This document shows, in pieces, positions 23,811 to 33,187 of a DNA stretch of 44,928 nucleotides. The notes beneath the pieces are model-generated. The model worked only from the letters and a program-made list of their open reading frames with translations, did not search any database and was not told the origin of the DNA. Positions within the stretch are counted from its first letter, which is position 1. Every line of letters begins with the position of its first letter. Source of the stretch: DTSX01 sp964008355 (lineage in GTDB: Bacteria; Pseudomonadota; Gammaproteobacteria; Steroidobacterales; UBA11654); NCBI GenBank assembly GCA_964008355.1, contig CAXGBD010000002.1, positions 1 to 44,928 on the forward strand, read 5' to 3'. The position numbers and the translations under genes are program-made.

Positions 23811-23818
23811 CTGTTGAT

Positions 23819-24931
23819 TTAGTTCTTCAGCAGAGGAATAGGATCTAATACCCAATTTTTCTCAGTGTTTCTAGCTGGGCAAGGAACAGAATATGCGGTT
23901 TGATGTTCCTCTTCTTTCAGTTTTTTTGTATCAATCTTAAATCCTTTGCTTTTGAATCCTGCCAGTGTTTTTCGGTATTCGCCAACAACAGCATCTGATG
24001 GAACCAATATCTCTTTGTTCATGGTTGGAGGGGTAACAACGGGTTGAGTGACATTTAAAATCGTAATGTCTTCTTTGGCAATAGCAAGGTTTCTCTCTGT
24101 AACCATCGCATCCATAGACTCCTCCATAAGCCAGTTACGCATGTTGACAAAAAATATCTGAGTGTGAAACTCATCAATTGGTTTTTCGAAAAAATATTGA
24201 TGAAACCAACCAGTTTCTTTTTTGGTATGAATTTGTGTAATCAAAGCATTAGGACCATGGTATCCGCCTAAAACTTCGAGTTCACCAGACTCATCTCTTG
24301 CAGTCTCACCATAGGTTTTCTTATCCAGAGGAGGAGCATCAAAGACTTGAGAAAAATTTGCTCCCCATTGAGTTTGAGATATTTTAGTAGGGTTGACTTT
24401 GTAATCGTTTTTTACACCTGAGAATCCATGGGTTGGATGGACAAATTCATTGTGTGCCGGATCCAATCCATTTTCAATGGAGCGTTCATAATTATAATCA
24501 ATATCGATGGTAATAGTCTCATTAGCACGCCATCCCTCAGCTTCATATTCCTCAATTTCATAGAGTCCTGGTCTTTCTTCCTCGGAAAGATCACCCAGAA
24601 AGGCAAAAATGATGTCATATTTTTCAATCACTGGATAACTATCAACCTTCGCTCTTGCTGGAGGTTTTTCGTTGTAACCAATAGATGGCACGGTAATACA
24701 TTTTCCATCGCCATCAAATTGCCAACCATGGTATGGACAGGCGACTGCGTTATTTAAGCATTTTCCATCACCTAGAGAACCTCCACGATGAACACAGACG
24801 TTACTAAGACAGTGGGCTATGCCTTTCTGGTCCCTGAAAGCAACAAACTCAACACCAAGTATTTTTCGCTTGATCGGTTTATCTTCCAGTTCATTGGTTA
24901 AGCAAACGGGATACCAAAAATTGATATACAT
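23819..24931 (-). CDS. Rieske-type oxygenase alpha subunit (copy 3)
   Basis: A 370-residue Rieske oxygenase. Cluster ligands are C46, H48, C65 and H68 (CVHRGG and CPYHGW); the iron site is D157-x2-H160-x4-H165 (DPAHNEFVHPTHGF). It is closely similar to the next gene (copy 4) in length, motifs and spacing (INFWYP, RSIENG, AHNEFVHP, HGFSG), so the two arose by tandem duplication. They differ from copies 1 and 2, which have HLPIVHG at the iron site. The substrate is unknown; the IENGxDxAHNEFVHP type occurs in choline/carnitine-like and aromatic monooxygenase branches. Convergent with abfD (8-bp gap). No ferredoxin or reductase is adjacent. Confidence 0.88.
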   Translation of the reverse strand: MYINFWYPVCLTNELEDKPIKRKILGVEFVAFRDQKGIAHCLSNVCVHRGGSLGDGKCLNNAVACPYHGWQFDGDGKCITVPSIGYNEKPPARAKVDSYPVIEKYDIIFAFLGDLSEEERPGLYEIEEYEAEGWRANETITIDIDYNYERSIENGLDPAHNEFVHPTHGFSGVKNDYKVNPTKISQTQWGANFSQVFDAPPLDKKTYGETARDESGELEVLGGYHGPNALITQIHTKKETGWFHQYFFEKPIDEFHTQIFFVNMRNWLMEESMDAMVTERNLAIAKEDITILNVTQPVVTPPTMNKEILVPSDAVVGEYRKTLAGFKSKGFKIDTKKLKEEEHQTAYSVPCPARNTEKNWVLDPIPLLKN

Positions 24932-24946
24932 TTATTTTCCCCTATT

Positions 24947-24961
24947 AATCTGATCCAGATT
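24947..24961. promoter_or_regulatory. Inverted repeat AATCTG-ATC-CAGATT upstream of Rieske copy 3
   Basis: A perfect 6-3-6 inverted repeat, 15 bp upstream of the copy 3 start codon in the 102-bp gap between the two tandem Rieske genes. Its centre (TGATCCAGAT) is similar to the TGATATAGATCA sites. It may be an operator; chance is not excluded. Confidence 0.35.
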
Positions 24962-25033
24962 GATTATATTCGTATCAGGCTAATAATTTAAGCCGGATAA
25001 GTAATTATTTGTAACAAGCATAGTGAGTTGTGA

Positions 25034-26143
25034 CTATGATTTCAAAAGTGGAACAGAATCTATGACCCAACCCTTGGCTTTTTTTCTAGCTGGACTGGGA
25101 ATGGCGTAAGCATGTGATAATTTATTTTCTCTAACGGTTTCAGTATCGATTCTCCATCCTTTCTCTTCCCATTTTTTCAACAACTCTCTATAGAGTTTAA
25201 TGGGTTTGTCAATGGGAACAAAAAATTCATTGTTACTTTCATTGGGCGTCAATAGTGGCTTGACCCCTAACAGAACATCTCGGTCTTGAAAAGCAACCAC
25301 TTGATTGCGTTCAATCACTCGATCATCATCTTTGGGATCAGTTAGAAAATTTCTGGTGGTAATGAGATAGAAATTAGTTTGGGTCTCATCGATTGGTGTT
25401 TCGAACGCATATTGATGAATAAAAACCTCAGGTGTTGGATGAATGTAAGTCCAAAGCGTTGATATGCCATGATGACCCGTTCCGGCTTCAATGAGTGCAT
25501 TCTCTTTGCGGCCCGAAGCTTTCTGCATTTTTTTCTCTTTCAAAGGAGGGGCAAACATTTTACTGAATAATCCAGTTCCCCACTCGGTCGATGTGATATC
25601 AATCTCAGGAGCTTTATAGTCCTCATTTTCACCTGAAAAACCATGGCTAGGATGGACAAACTCGTTGTGTGCGGCATCGATACCATTCTCAATGGATCGT
25701 TTATAATCAATATCAAATTGCAGAGATTGCCACGTTGTTCTCCATCCCTCCATTTCATATTCTTTGACCTCAAGAATGGGACACCTTTCTTCTTCTGGAA
25801 GGTCGCCGAGAAAACAGAAGATTAGACCATAAATTTCTTTGGTCGGGTAGGAATCAATTTTAGCTCTTTTTGGTATTTTTGCATTTTTTCCCAATGAAGG
25901 GATTCGATGGCATATTCCTTCACCATCAAATTGCCAGCCATGATAAGGGCACTCCACGCAGTCGCCTTTTATTTTGCCACCAGCTAAGGATCCTCCCCGA
26001 TGAATACATACATCGCTCAAACATCTTGGTTTACCAGATTGATCCCTAAACAAGACAAAGTTCTGCCCAAGCATTTTCTTTCGAATGGGTTGGTCAGTGA
26101 GATTGCCACTGGTTTCAGCTGGATACCAGAAATTGATAAACAT
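25034..26143 (-). CDS. Rieske-type oxygenase alpha subunit (copy 4)
   Basis: A 369-residue Rieske oxygenase with C46, H48, C65, H68 (CIHRGG, CPYHGW) and D156-x2-H159-x4-H164 (DAAHNEFVHPSHG). It is the tandem paralogue of copy 3, separated by 102 bp. The predicted bridging acidic residue between Rieske and iron sites (the Asp in the DxxH motif) is intact, so it should be active. Sequences diverge mostly in the C-terminal substrate-binding half, which suggests different substrates rather than simple dosage increase. An exact TGATATAGATCA site lies 62 bp upstream of its start. Confidence 0.88.
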   Translation of the reverse strand: MFINFWYPAETSGNLTDQPIRKKMLGQNFVLFRDQSGKPRCLSDVCIHRGGSLAGGKIKGDCVECPYHGWQFDGEGICHRIPSLGKNAKIPKRAKIDSYPTKEIYGLIFCFLGDLPEEERCPILEVKEYEMEGWRTTWQSLQFDIDYKRSIENGIDAAHNEFVHPSHGFSGENEDYKAPEIDITSTEWGTGLFSKMFAPPLKEKKMQKASGRKENALIEAGTGHHGISTLWTYIHPTPEVFIHQYAFETPIDETQTNFYLITTRNFLTDPKDDDRVIERNQVVAFQDRDVLLGVKPLLTPNESNNEFFVPIDKPIKLYRELLKKWEEKGWRIDTETVRENKLSHAYAIPSPARKKAKGWVIDSVPLLKS

Positions 26144-26204
26144 AATGAAGTCCCCTATTCAAATTTTAGCAATCTAACCTATCTAAGAAATTACAATTCA
26201 ACAA

Positions 26205-26216
26205 TGATATAGATCA
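26205..26216. promoter_or_regulatory. TGATATAGATCA operator-like site upstream of Rieske copy 4
   Basis: An exact copy of the 12-bp near-palindrome at 14223-14234. It lies between the end of the membrane protein gene (26255) and the Rieske start codon (26143), in promoter position. Together with the cluster at 14223-14283 it suggests shared control of two Rieske transcription units. Confidence 0.45.
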
Positions 26217-26254
26217 ATTAACAAGGATTACCAAAATAATCGGTTTTCACTAAA

Positions 26255-27154
26255 TTAATTATTTTCTTTGTTCTGATTGAGCAGTTTCTGTTTAAATCCT
26301 GTAGGTGTAAAGACCGCAATTAGGGTGATCATAATCACAGTTCCTAAAACAACTAGAATCTCAGTTAAGTATTCCTGGGGGTATACCCAGAATTCTACCA
26401 ATAATCCCCATTTGCCAATCACTTCATAGGAACTGTATGCGATGATTGCGGTCGGAATGGCGTACCTGATAGCGGTAGTGACTTTCCAAAATTTAAATAA
26501 TCTCCACAATAGATAAACAGCCCAAGTGGTATTTAGAACAAAGAAGGCGTAGGTAATGGGATGATAAGCACCAATAAATGCATCTTCATAAAGCAGCAAA
26601 AGAATTATGTAGAAAAACCAAATTACGTATATCGTTTCGAGTGCGGTTATGGCTGCAAAGTTTCTTGGATAGCCGGGAGTTGGTTTTCCTGTTGATAGTT
26701 TAAAATTTCGCTGAATCCATTTGAAGAAATTGCATTTTGTTTCTCGATTCAATAAAAAGTAGAGCAAGGTTGTTAATAGAACCCCAATCGAGGACTGCAT
26801 CAATAAGTACTCTGGAAATCTATTGAGACTGCCATCGGGAAGAATTTGTTCAACTTCAAGATATTCTGCATAGAAAACAAAGGAAAACTCAACCCAGCCT
26901 GTCCACAGAAAAAGACCTGCAAAATAGCCCAACCAAGTTGCTGGCACTTCATTTTCTTTTTTCATCCCTATAAACAGGAGAATTCCTCCCAATATTCCAA
27001 GATAGAATGCCCCTTGGTATTGGTAGTCGGCGCCAAGAGTTTTTTCGACAAGCACCATCAGAGTGTGTCCCAATCCCTGAGTTAGAAATACTATTAGAAA
27101 GGCCAATATGCCTACATAAGGCGGTTTATAAAATACTTCTTTAACGTGGCTCAT
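26255..27154 (-). CDS. Unrecognised multi-pass membrane protein
   Basis: A 299-residue protein with about eight predicted membrane helices and a charged loop near residues 140-165. The first helix follows a short charged N terminus (KEVFYKPPYVGILAF). Aromatic and acidic residues (WTGWVEFSFVFYAEYLEVE) occur within the third helix region. I recognise no transporter, sensor or enzyme family. It lies upstream of Rieske copy 4 on the same strand with a 111-bp gap that contains an operator-like site, so co-transcription is possible but not shown. Divergent from the malonyltransferase gene. Confidence 0.6.
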   Translation of the reverse strand: MSHVKEVFYKPPYVGILAFLIVFLTQGLGHTLMVLVEKTLGADYQYQGAFYLGILGGILLFIGMKKENEVPATWLGYFAGLFLWTGWVEFSFVFYAEYLEVEQILPDGSLNRFPEYLLMQSSIGVLLTTLLYFLLNRETKCNFFKWIQRNFKLSTGKPTPGYPRNFAAITALETIYVIWFFYIILLLLYEDAFIGAYHPITYAFFVLNTTWAVYLLWRLFKFWKVTTAIRYAIPTAIIAYSSYEVIGKWGLLVEFWVYPQEYLTEILVVLGTVIMITLIAVFTPTGFKQKLLNQNKENN

Positions 27155-27306
27155 CGTCCTATTCTAACACCGGTTAGGTCACATTTTAATTGGTTGTTGA
27201 TACATTGGTAAATTCTTAATATACAGATTATAGGAAAGTTCGAATACAATGCATTCTATATTTTGAAATGATGATAAAATTCAGCCTATTATAATATCGA
27301 GAAATC

Positions 27307-28281
27307 ATGACTGAGATAGATAAAGTTATGTATGTTTTTCCTGGACAAGGATCGCAGTATCCAGGGATGGGACAAGACTTGTACCATAGTTTTGAAACGG
27401 CAAAGGTAATCTTTGAACAGGCAAATGATATTTTAAACTATGATCTAGTTAAAATTGCATTTACAGATCCAGATGATCAGATTGGGCTCACTCGTTACAC
27501 CCAACCGATACTCTTAACACATCAGATGGCTTGTTTCAGGGTATTTCAGGAGTTAACGAGCTCAAAGATTACACCTGTTTTAGCTGCCGGTCACAGTTTG
27601 GGAGAATACACAGCATTAATTGTTGCCGGGGTTTTATCTTTCGAAGACGGTCTGAAGTTGGTCAGCAAACGAGGTGAATTGATGGGTGAATACGGTCAGG
27701 GTTCTATGCTAGCGCTGCCCTTGATGGGGGATGAGGCTCAATTGATTGCGGAAGATCACGGCTGTCAGGTTGCAACTATGAATCTGCCGCAGCAGACCGT
27801 AGTAGGAGGCAAAGACTCTGATATTGAAAAATTGGAATCTACTTTTGCCGAACTTTATCCAAGAAAAAGAGCTGTAAAACTCGATACTGAAGGCGCTTTT
27901 CATACGAATTTAATGAAAACAGCAGCATTGGCATTTAAAGAAACCTTGGAGAGAGCTAGTTTTGCTCCAACTACTATGGGCGTAGTCTCCAACTTCACTG
28001 CTGAACTACACGCGGAAGATGGATCGGCTACTAAGAATCTATTGTTCCAACAATTGTTTAAGCCGGTAAACTGGGTGGGTTGTTTAAAGACTTCCGTCTC
28101 ATTTGGTATCCAAACGATCATAGAGTTTGGAGGAGGCATTGGTAAGGAGCTTGAACCAGAGAACAAAAGACCCAATCTTGAGTCGATTATTAAGAAGAAT
28201 TTTAGAGCTCTTGAATACCCTATCGACTACTATCCGGCAATTAATTTAAAGACCGTTGAAGAGTCGGCACGATCTTTTTAG
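27307..28281 (+). CDS. fabD: ACP S-malonyltransferase-like protein (FabD family)
   Basis: A 324-residue acyltransferase that would load malonyl from CoA onto acyl carrier protein. Visible motifs are FPGQGSQYPGMG at the N terminus (oxyanion region), the nucleophile S97 in GHSLGEY, an Arg at about residue 78 (CFRVF) that would bind the malonyl carboxylate, and the catalytic H199 in GAFHTNL. Its length is usual. No other fatty acid or polyketide genes are in the window, so this may be a second copy serving a special purpose. The following outer-membrane protein gene starts 3 bp after its stop, so the two are probably co-transcribed. Confidence 0.82.
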   Translation: MTEIDKVMYVFPGQGSQYPGMGQDLYHSFETAKVIFEQANDILNYDLVKIAFTDPDDQIGLTRYTQPILLTHQMACFRVFQELTSSKITPVLAAGHSLGEYTALIVAGVLSFEDGLKLVSKRGELMGEYGQGSMLALPLMGDEAQLIAEDHGCQVATMNLPQQTVVGGKDSDIEKLESTFAELYPRKRAVKLDTEGAFHTNLMKTAALAFKETLERASFAPTTMGVVSNFTAELHAEDGSATKNLLFQQLFKPVNWVGCLKTSVSFGIQTIIEFGGGIGKELEPENKRPNLESIIKKNFRALEYPIDYYPAINLKTVEESARSF

Positions 28282-28284
28282 CAG

Positions 28285-30624
28285 GTGACGCAGAAAATAA
28301 AACAAAATTCTTTTCTATCTCTTTTGGAGTTATTGTTTTTTGTTTTTCTTGGTTTTAATCCTATACATGCAGAAATAGTGATTGATGGAGAACTCAGCGA
28401 GGCTGAGTGGAATCAAGCACAAGTAATCGAAGATTTTGTTGTGACTAGACCTTTTAGTCTAGAAGCTCCCACATACAAAACAAAGGTTTTGATCTATTCA
28501 GACCTGGAAGGCATTTACGTTGGCTTTGTTAATCAGCAACCCATGGAGACCAGGGATCGGAGAAGACACAATCGCGACATGCTCAAACAAGACTACGACC
28601 GGAATATCGTCGTCATCGATTTTGATAACAAAGGCAACAGTGCCTATATGTTGGGCGTATCCTTAAGCGAATCGTTAATAGATTTCACTATCACTAATGA
28701 AAGTGAAACTGATGGGGATTGGGATGGGGAATGGTTTGCTAAAACATCAGAATCAGAAGAAAACTGGTACTCGGAGTTCTTCATTCCTTGGACCATGGTA
28801 TCGATGAATCAGCAAAAAGGTCCAAATCGAAAAATCGGTATTTCAACCAGTAGGCTGATTCAACATGAGGCAAAATACGTTGCTTTTCCGCAGGCATCAC
28901 CTCTGAGGAAAAAATTTCTCTCCTTGTTGCACACCATTGAAGTTGTTCAGTCCAACCCGAGACGACTTGATTTTTACCCCTATCTTGTAAGTAAGGGCAA
29001 TTTTGTGGATGACGATATGTCCTATCAGGCGGGTTCTGAAATATTTTTTGCCAATGGTAGCGGTGGTGAACTTAGCGTGACTCTCAACCCTGACTTCGGT
29101 CAGGTTGAAAGCGACAACATAGTCATTAACTATTCTGCACGAGAGACATTTTATTCTGATAAAAGGCCATTTTTTACTCAAAGCCAGTCCCTGTTTGAAA
29201 TTTCCAATGAATGGTATCCTGGTTTTGAACTATATTCGATCATTCACACCAGAAGAATAGGTGCTCGTCCAGATTATGATTGCTCAAAGTATGGTTCTGA
29301 CTCAGGTGGCAGTGATGAGGACGAGTTGCAATGTTTAAGCAGCCAAGAAATGAACAACGATATTGATGTGGCGCTCAAATATACTCAATTAGGCGATAAA
29401 ACAGATTTCGGCTTCTTCGGTGCTTTTGAGCATGATGAGGATTTTAGTGAGGGTAAGGACTTTTTCGCAGTTAGAACCTCACACAGAGCTGGAAACCACA
29501 AAATCGGCCACATGTTGACCCATGTTGATCGAAGTGCTATTGACCGGGATGCCACTGTCAATGCATTTGATTATCAATTTACCCCAAACGACATCATAAA
29601 ATTTGACAGTGTTCTTATGTTCTCTGATTCAAATCAGGAAAAGAGTGGATTTGGCTCAAGAAACGCTGTTGTTTTTGAGCACAACAAAAAATGGCGAAGC
29701 GGTGCCGAGTTCTATTATTACAATGACAAACTCAATATTGACGACATGGGATATTTGTATCGAAACAATTTGTTCTCTGGAGGGGCAAATGTGAGCTATA
29801 CCAGAACCGATTTCACCAAAGATTCGCCGGTTCTGAGTCGAAGCTATAGTTGGGATTTTTGGAGTGAAAACAATGCAGATGGAGAAACCATTGACAATTC
29901 TATTGTATTGTTTTTCATGCAGCAATTCAAAGACACATCAAGCATCCATTTAAACATATTTACTAATAGTGAGGGAATAGACGATGATGTAACGCGTGGC
30001 AGTTTATCCGCACCATTTCTAGAAAGTGGCAAAGGACTGGCTACTGACTTTAACTACAACACGAGAATTATTGGAAAATGGCAAGCAGATTTAAATGTGT
30101 ATGCACAAAAAAAGGACCGCCTTTCTTTTACTGAGCGTACCAGACGTGTATCGACAGGACTACGTTATTTTCCTTCCGACAATTTAAGATTCTATTTGCA
30201 ACTATCCCATACTAAAGTTAATAACTGGTTTATCTGGAGGAGCGACAACCACTATGCTACTTATCAATCAAGGAATACCACGATTAAGCTGAATTCCAGG
30301 TGGTACCCTGATGATCGTCAGGAGTTTCAGGTTAAGCTTGAAATGGTGGCTTTCAGAAACCAGGATGGCAAAGGATGGACTGCTGATACCTTGGGATACC
30401 TAAATAGTTTAGGTACCTCAGAATCAAGCATCAATTCAGGAAGACTCTCTTTTCAGATTAGATACAAATATGAGATTGCTCCTCTGTCCAATATTTACCT
30501 CGTCTACACTAGGGGCGGAAATAATTATTTTGATGATGAGTCAGGGACAAGCAGGATTTATAGGGAAACATGGCGAGATCCAGAAAGCAATCGGTTGGTG
30601 CTGAAAGCTCGAATCAAATTCTAA
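28285..30624 (+). CDS. CBM9-like / DUF5916 outer-membrane beta-barrel protein (copy A)
   Basis: A 779-residue exported protein. Residues 1-29 form a signal peptide ending near IHA. Residues ~30-220 resemble a carbohydrate-binding family 9-like domain (IDGELSEAEWNQA, TDGDWDGEWFAKTSES, NWYSEFFIPW). The rest has the DUF5916 signature NPDFGQVESD (from residue 268), YSDKRPFFTQ, and alternating polar/aromatic strands ending in Phe (RLVLKARIKF), as in outer-membrane barrels. Function of the family is not established; glycan binding or uptake is plausible. Start is GTG 3 bp after the fabD-like stop. The next gene is a close paralogue. Confidence 0.78.
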   Translation: MTQKIKQNSFLSLLELLFFVFLGFNPIHAEIVIDGELSEAEWNQAQVIEDFVVTRPFSLEAPTYKTKVLIYSDLEGIYVGFVNQQPMETRDRRRHNRDMLKQDYDRNIVVIDFDNKGNSAYMLGVSLSESLIDFTITNESETDGDWDGEWFAKTSESEENWYSEFFIPWTMVSMNQQKGPNRKIGISTSRLIQHEAKYVAFPQASPLRKKFLSLLHTIEVVQSNPRRLDFYPYLVSKGNFVDDDMSYQAGSEIFFANGSGGELSVTLNPDFGQVESDNIVINYSARETFYSDKRPFFTQSQSLFEISNEWYPGFELYSIIHTRRIGARPDYDCSKYGSDSGGSDEDELQCLSSQEMNNDIDVALKYTQLGDKTDFGFFGAFEHDEDFSEGKDFFAVRTSHRAGNHKIGHMLTHVDRSAIDRDATVNAFDYQFTPNDIIKFDSVLMFSDSNQEKSGFGSRNAVVFEHNKKWRSGAEFYYYNDKLNIDDMGYLYRNNLFSGGANVSYTRTDFTKDSPVLSRSYSWDFWSENNADGETIDNSIVLFFMQQFKDTSSIHLNIFTNSEGIDDDVTRGSLSAPFLESGKGLATDFNYNTRIIGKWQADLNVYAQKKDRLSFTERTRRVSTGLRYFPSDNLRFYLQLSHTKVNNWFIWRSDNHYATYQSRNTTIKLNSRWYPDDRQEFQVKLEMVAFRNQDGKGWTADTLGYLNSLGTSESSINSGRLSFQIRYKYEIAPLSNIYLVYTRGGNNYFDDESGTSRIYRETWRDPESNRLVLKARIKF

Positions 30625-30805
30625 TTAATCCAGTAAAAAACCCTAAAAAAATATAAAGCTTTTGATTATCACATCAGTTATTATTCTGCGATCAATATCA
30701 ACTCAATAAAGGAATCTGTCGCATCTATTTCTTCGAATTGATTTGAATCAATGTATTTTTTAATTAATATTTTGATAATTAAACTTAAGTGACTAAAAAA
30801 AATAA

Positions 30806-33166
30806 ATGACTAGTTTCATGAGGCATATTAATTTCAATGTTGTTTTTAATTTTTCTAGATTTCTAGTCATTGTTTTCGTATTTATTGCACAATTTACCGA
30901 AACTGCTCATTCGACAATTATCATTGACGGTGAACTGACTGAACCAGAATGGACACAAGCCCAGACACTTGATGAATATTCAGTAGTTATACCGTTCAGC
31001 CTAGAGCAACCTAGATACAGTACAAAAACCTTAGTGTATTCAGATGAATTCGGTCTTTATTTTGGTTTTATCAACCAACAACCAGAAGAGTCAAGAGATC
31101 GGAGAAAAAGTAATAGAGATATGCTACATGGTGACTACGATCGCAATATCGTGGCTATTGATTTTGATAACAAAGGTAATACGGGCTATATGCTGGGCAT
31201 TTCTTTAGGCGGATCCTTGTTAGATTTTGCTGTTACTAACGAAACCCAGACTGATGGTGATTGGGATGGTGAGTGGTATGCCAAAACATCAGAATCTAAA
31301 GAGAATTGGTATTCAGAATTTTTTATCCCCTGGGCGTTAGTTTCGATGAAAAAACAGGAAGGGTCTACCAGAAAAATTAGAGTTGGTTTCAGTAGAGGAG
31401 TACAACACCTGTCCCAAACTTATGGCTTACCAGAAATAAGCCCAATGAGAACAAAATTTCTTTCACTCTTTATCCCAATAGAGGTTAATCAATTCCAACA
31501 AGGTCGATTGGATTTTTATCCGTACATTGTTGCTAGTGATGATTATGAAAATGATAATTCTGCCTACCAAATTGGTACAGATATCTTTTATACCAATGGT
31601 GAAGGCAGTGAAATAACGGCAACGATCAATCCAGATTTTGGCCAGATTGAAAGTGATAGTCTAGTTGTGAATTATTCTGCCAGAGAAACATTTTATAGTG
31701 ATAAAAGGCCTTTTTTTACACAAAGCCACTCCCTCTTTGACATTCATGAGAACTGGTATCCAGGGTTTGAACTCTATTCCATCGTTCACACCAGAAGAAT
31801 AGGTTCTGCTCCAGACTATGACTGTTCTCAATACGGTTTAGCTAATGGAGGTAGCAATGAAGAGGAATTGGAATGTGAATTGAGTGAGGAGCCGATCAAC
31901 GATATTGATGCCGCTATCAAATACACGCGATTAGGTGAACAAACCGACATTGGTTTTTTTGGGGCTTTTGAACACGATGAAGATTTTAGCGAAGGGAAAG
32001 ATTTTTATGCTTTTAGAACTCTCCATAAGTCTGGATACCACACCATAGGACACATGATTACACACGCTAAAAGTGGAGCTATTAATCGCGATGCAACAGT
32101 GAACGTAATGGATTATAAATACAAACCCTCGGATGTGATTACTTTACAAAACTTCGTGTTTCATTCTGATTCCAATCAGGAAGAGGGAGGCTTAGGTGTA
32201 AGGAGTGTGGTCACTTTTGAACACAATAAAAATTGGCGCAATGGATTTGAAATTTACTATTTTGATGAACACTTAGATTTTAACGACATGGGTTATATGT
32301 GGCGAAACGACCTTCTTGCAGGTGGTGGTTTTGTCAGATATGAGAATACAGATTTTGGTGAAAATTCCAGGGTCTTGAGTAGAACTTATAATCTCGATTT
32401 TTTTGATAAAAACAATTCAGACAATGATAATTTAAAAGAATTTATCTCATTGTTTTATAGTCAAAGGAATAAGAATCGGTCCAGCTTCAATTGTAATTTA
32501 TTTTATAGCCCTCATGGCAATGACGATGAAGTCACTCGAGGAATGGGTATGGCACCATTCATTCAATTACGAAAAGAACTTGATTTCGATTGTGGGTATA
32601 GAAGTGGCATGAGAGGGAAATGGCAATGGAATTTGACTCTATCATCAGGCACTGGAGATTATTTTGTATTTAGTGCGGATAGGAAATCCATTAGAACTGG
32701 AGTTGGTTATTTTCCACAAGATAATTTGAAATTTAATTTTCATTTGCACCAGACCAAAACTGATAATTGGTTTATTTGGACAGATGTAAATCAATATGCA
32801 AGTTATGAATCAAAAAATACAAGAATCTCTACTGACATGAAATGGTATCCAAGTGAACGTCAAGAATTTCAAATAAAGTTACAAGCTGTTGCTTTCAGAA
32901 ATCAACAAGGACAAAGCTGGGTAGCAGATGAAGCTGGTTATCTCAATAGCACGGGAGCAGCTGTAGAGAGTATTAATTTGGGAAAAATTGCTTTTCAAAT
33001 TCGTTACAAGTACGAGATTGCTCCACTGTCAAACCTTTATCTCGTCTACACTAGAGGGGGTGATTACTATTTTGATGATGAAGCAGGCACCAGTAAGATC
33101 TATCGTAAGACGTGGGACAATCCCGAGAACAACAAACTGGTTCTAAAATTACGTATCAAGTTCTAA
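30806..33166 (+). CDS. CBM9-like / DUF5916 outer-membrane beta-barrel protein (copy B)
   Basis: A 786-residue paralogue of the preceding protein, with the same order of parts: a signal peptide (residues ~1-33, ending AHS), IDGELTEPEWTQA, TDGDWDGEWYAKTSES, NPDFGQIESD, YSDKRPFFTQ, HIRRIG-type HTRRIG, and a C-terminal Phe. The two share long identical runs over their whole length, so they arose by tandem duplication with a 181-bp AT-rich gap. The copy B gene has more A/T at third positions than copy A. A second ATG four codons in is an alternative start. Convergent with mce. Confidence 0.78.
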   Translation: MTSFMRHINFNVVFNFSRFLVIVFVFIAQFTETAHSTIIIDGELTEPEWTQAQTLDEYSVVIPFSLEQPRYSTKTLVYSDEFGLYFGFINQQPEESRDRRKSNRDMLHGDYDRNIVAIDFDNKGNTGYMLGISLGGSLLDFAVTNETQTDGDWDGEWYAKTSESKENWYSEFFIPWALVSMKKQEGSTRKIRVGFSRGVQHLSQTYGLPEISPMRTKFLSLFIPIEVNQFQQGRLDFYPYIVASDDYENDNSAYQIGTDIFYTNGEGSEITATINPDFGQIESDSLVVNYSARETFYSDKRPFFTQSHSLFDIHENWYPGFELYSIVHTRRIGSAPDYDCSQYGLANGGSNEEELECELSEEPINDIDAAIKYTRLGEQTDIGFFGAFEHDEDFSEGKDFYAFRTLHKSGYHTIGHMITHAKSGAINRDATVNVMDYKYKPSDVITLQNFVFHSDSNQEEGGLGVRSVVTFEHNKNWRNGFEIYYFDEHLDFNDMGYMWRNDLLAGGGFVRYENTDFGENSRVLSRTYNLDFFDKNNSDNDNLKEFISLFYSQRNKNRSSFNCNLFYSPHGNDDEVTRGMGMAPFIQLRKELDFDCGYRSGMRGKWQWNLTLSSGTGDYFVFSADRKSIRTGVGYFPQDNLKFNFHLHQTKTDNWFIWTDVNQYASYESKNTRISTDMKWYPSERQEFQIKLQAVAFRNQQGQSWVADEAGYLNSTGAAVESINLGKIAFQIRYKYEIAPLSNLYLVYTRGGDYYFDDEAGTSKIYRKTWDNPENNKLVLKLRIKF

Positions 33167-33187
33167 TCTATTGTTTACTGGTTGCAA

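Noticed and set aside
3021..26143. A tRNA-Arg-linked genomic island
   Set aside because: The tRNA borders the catabolic region, but I see no integrase, no repeat of the tRNA 3' end and no composition change at that point.
27290..27295. TATAAT as the -10 box of the fabD-like gene
   Set aside because: It lies only 11 bases before the ATG and has no -35 element at a suitable distance.
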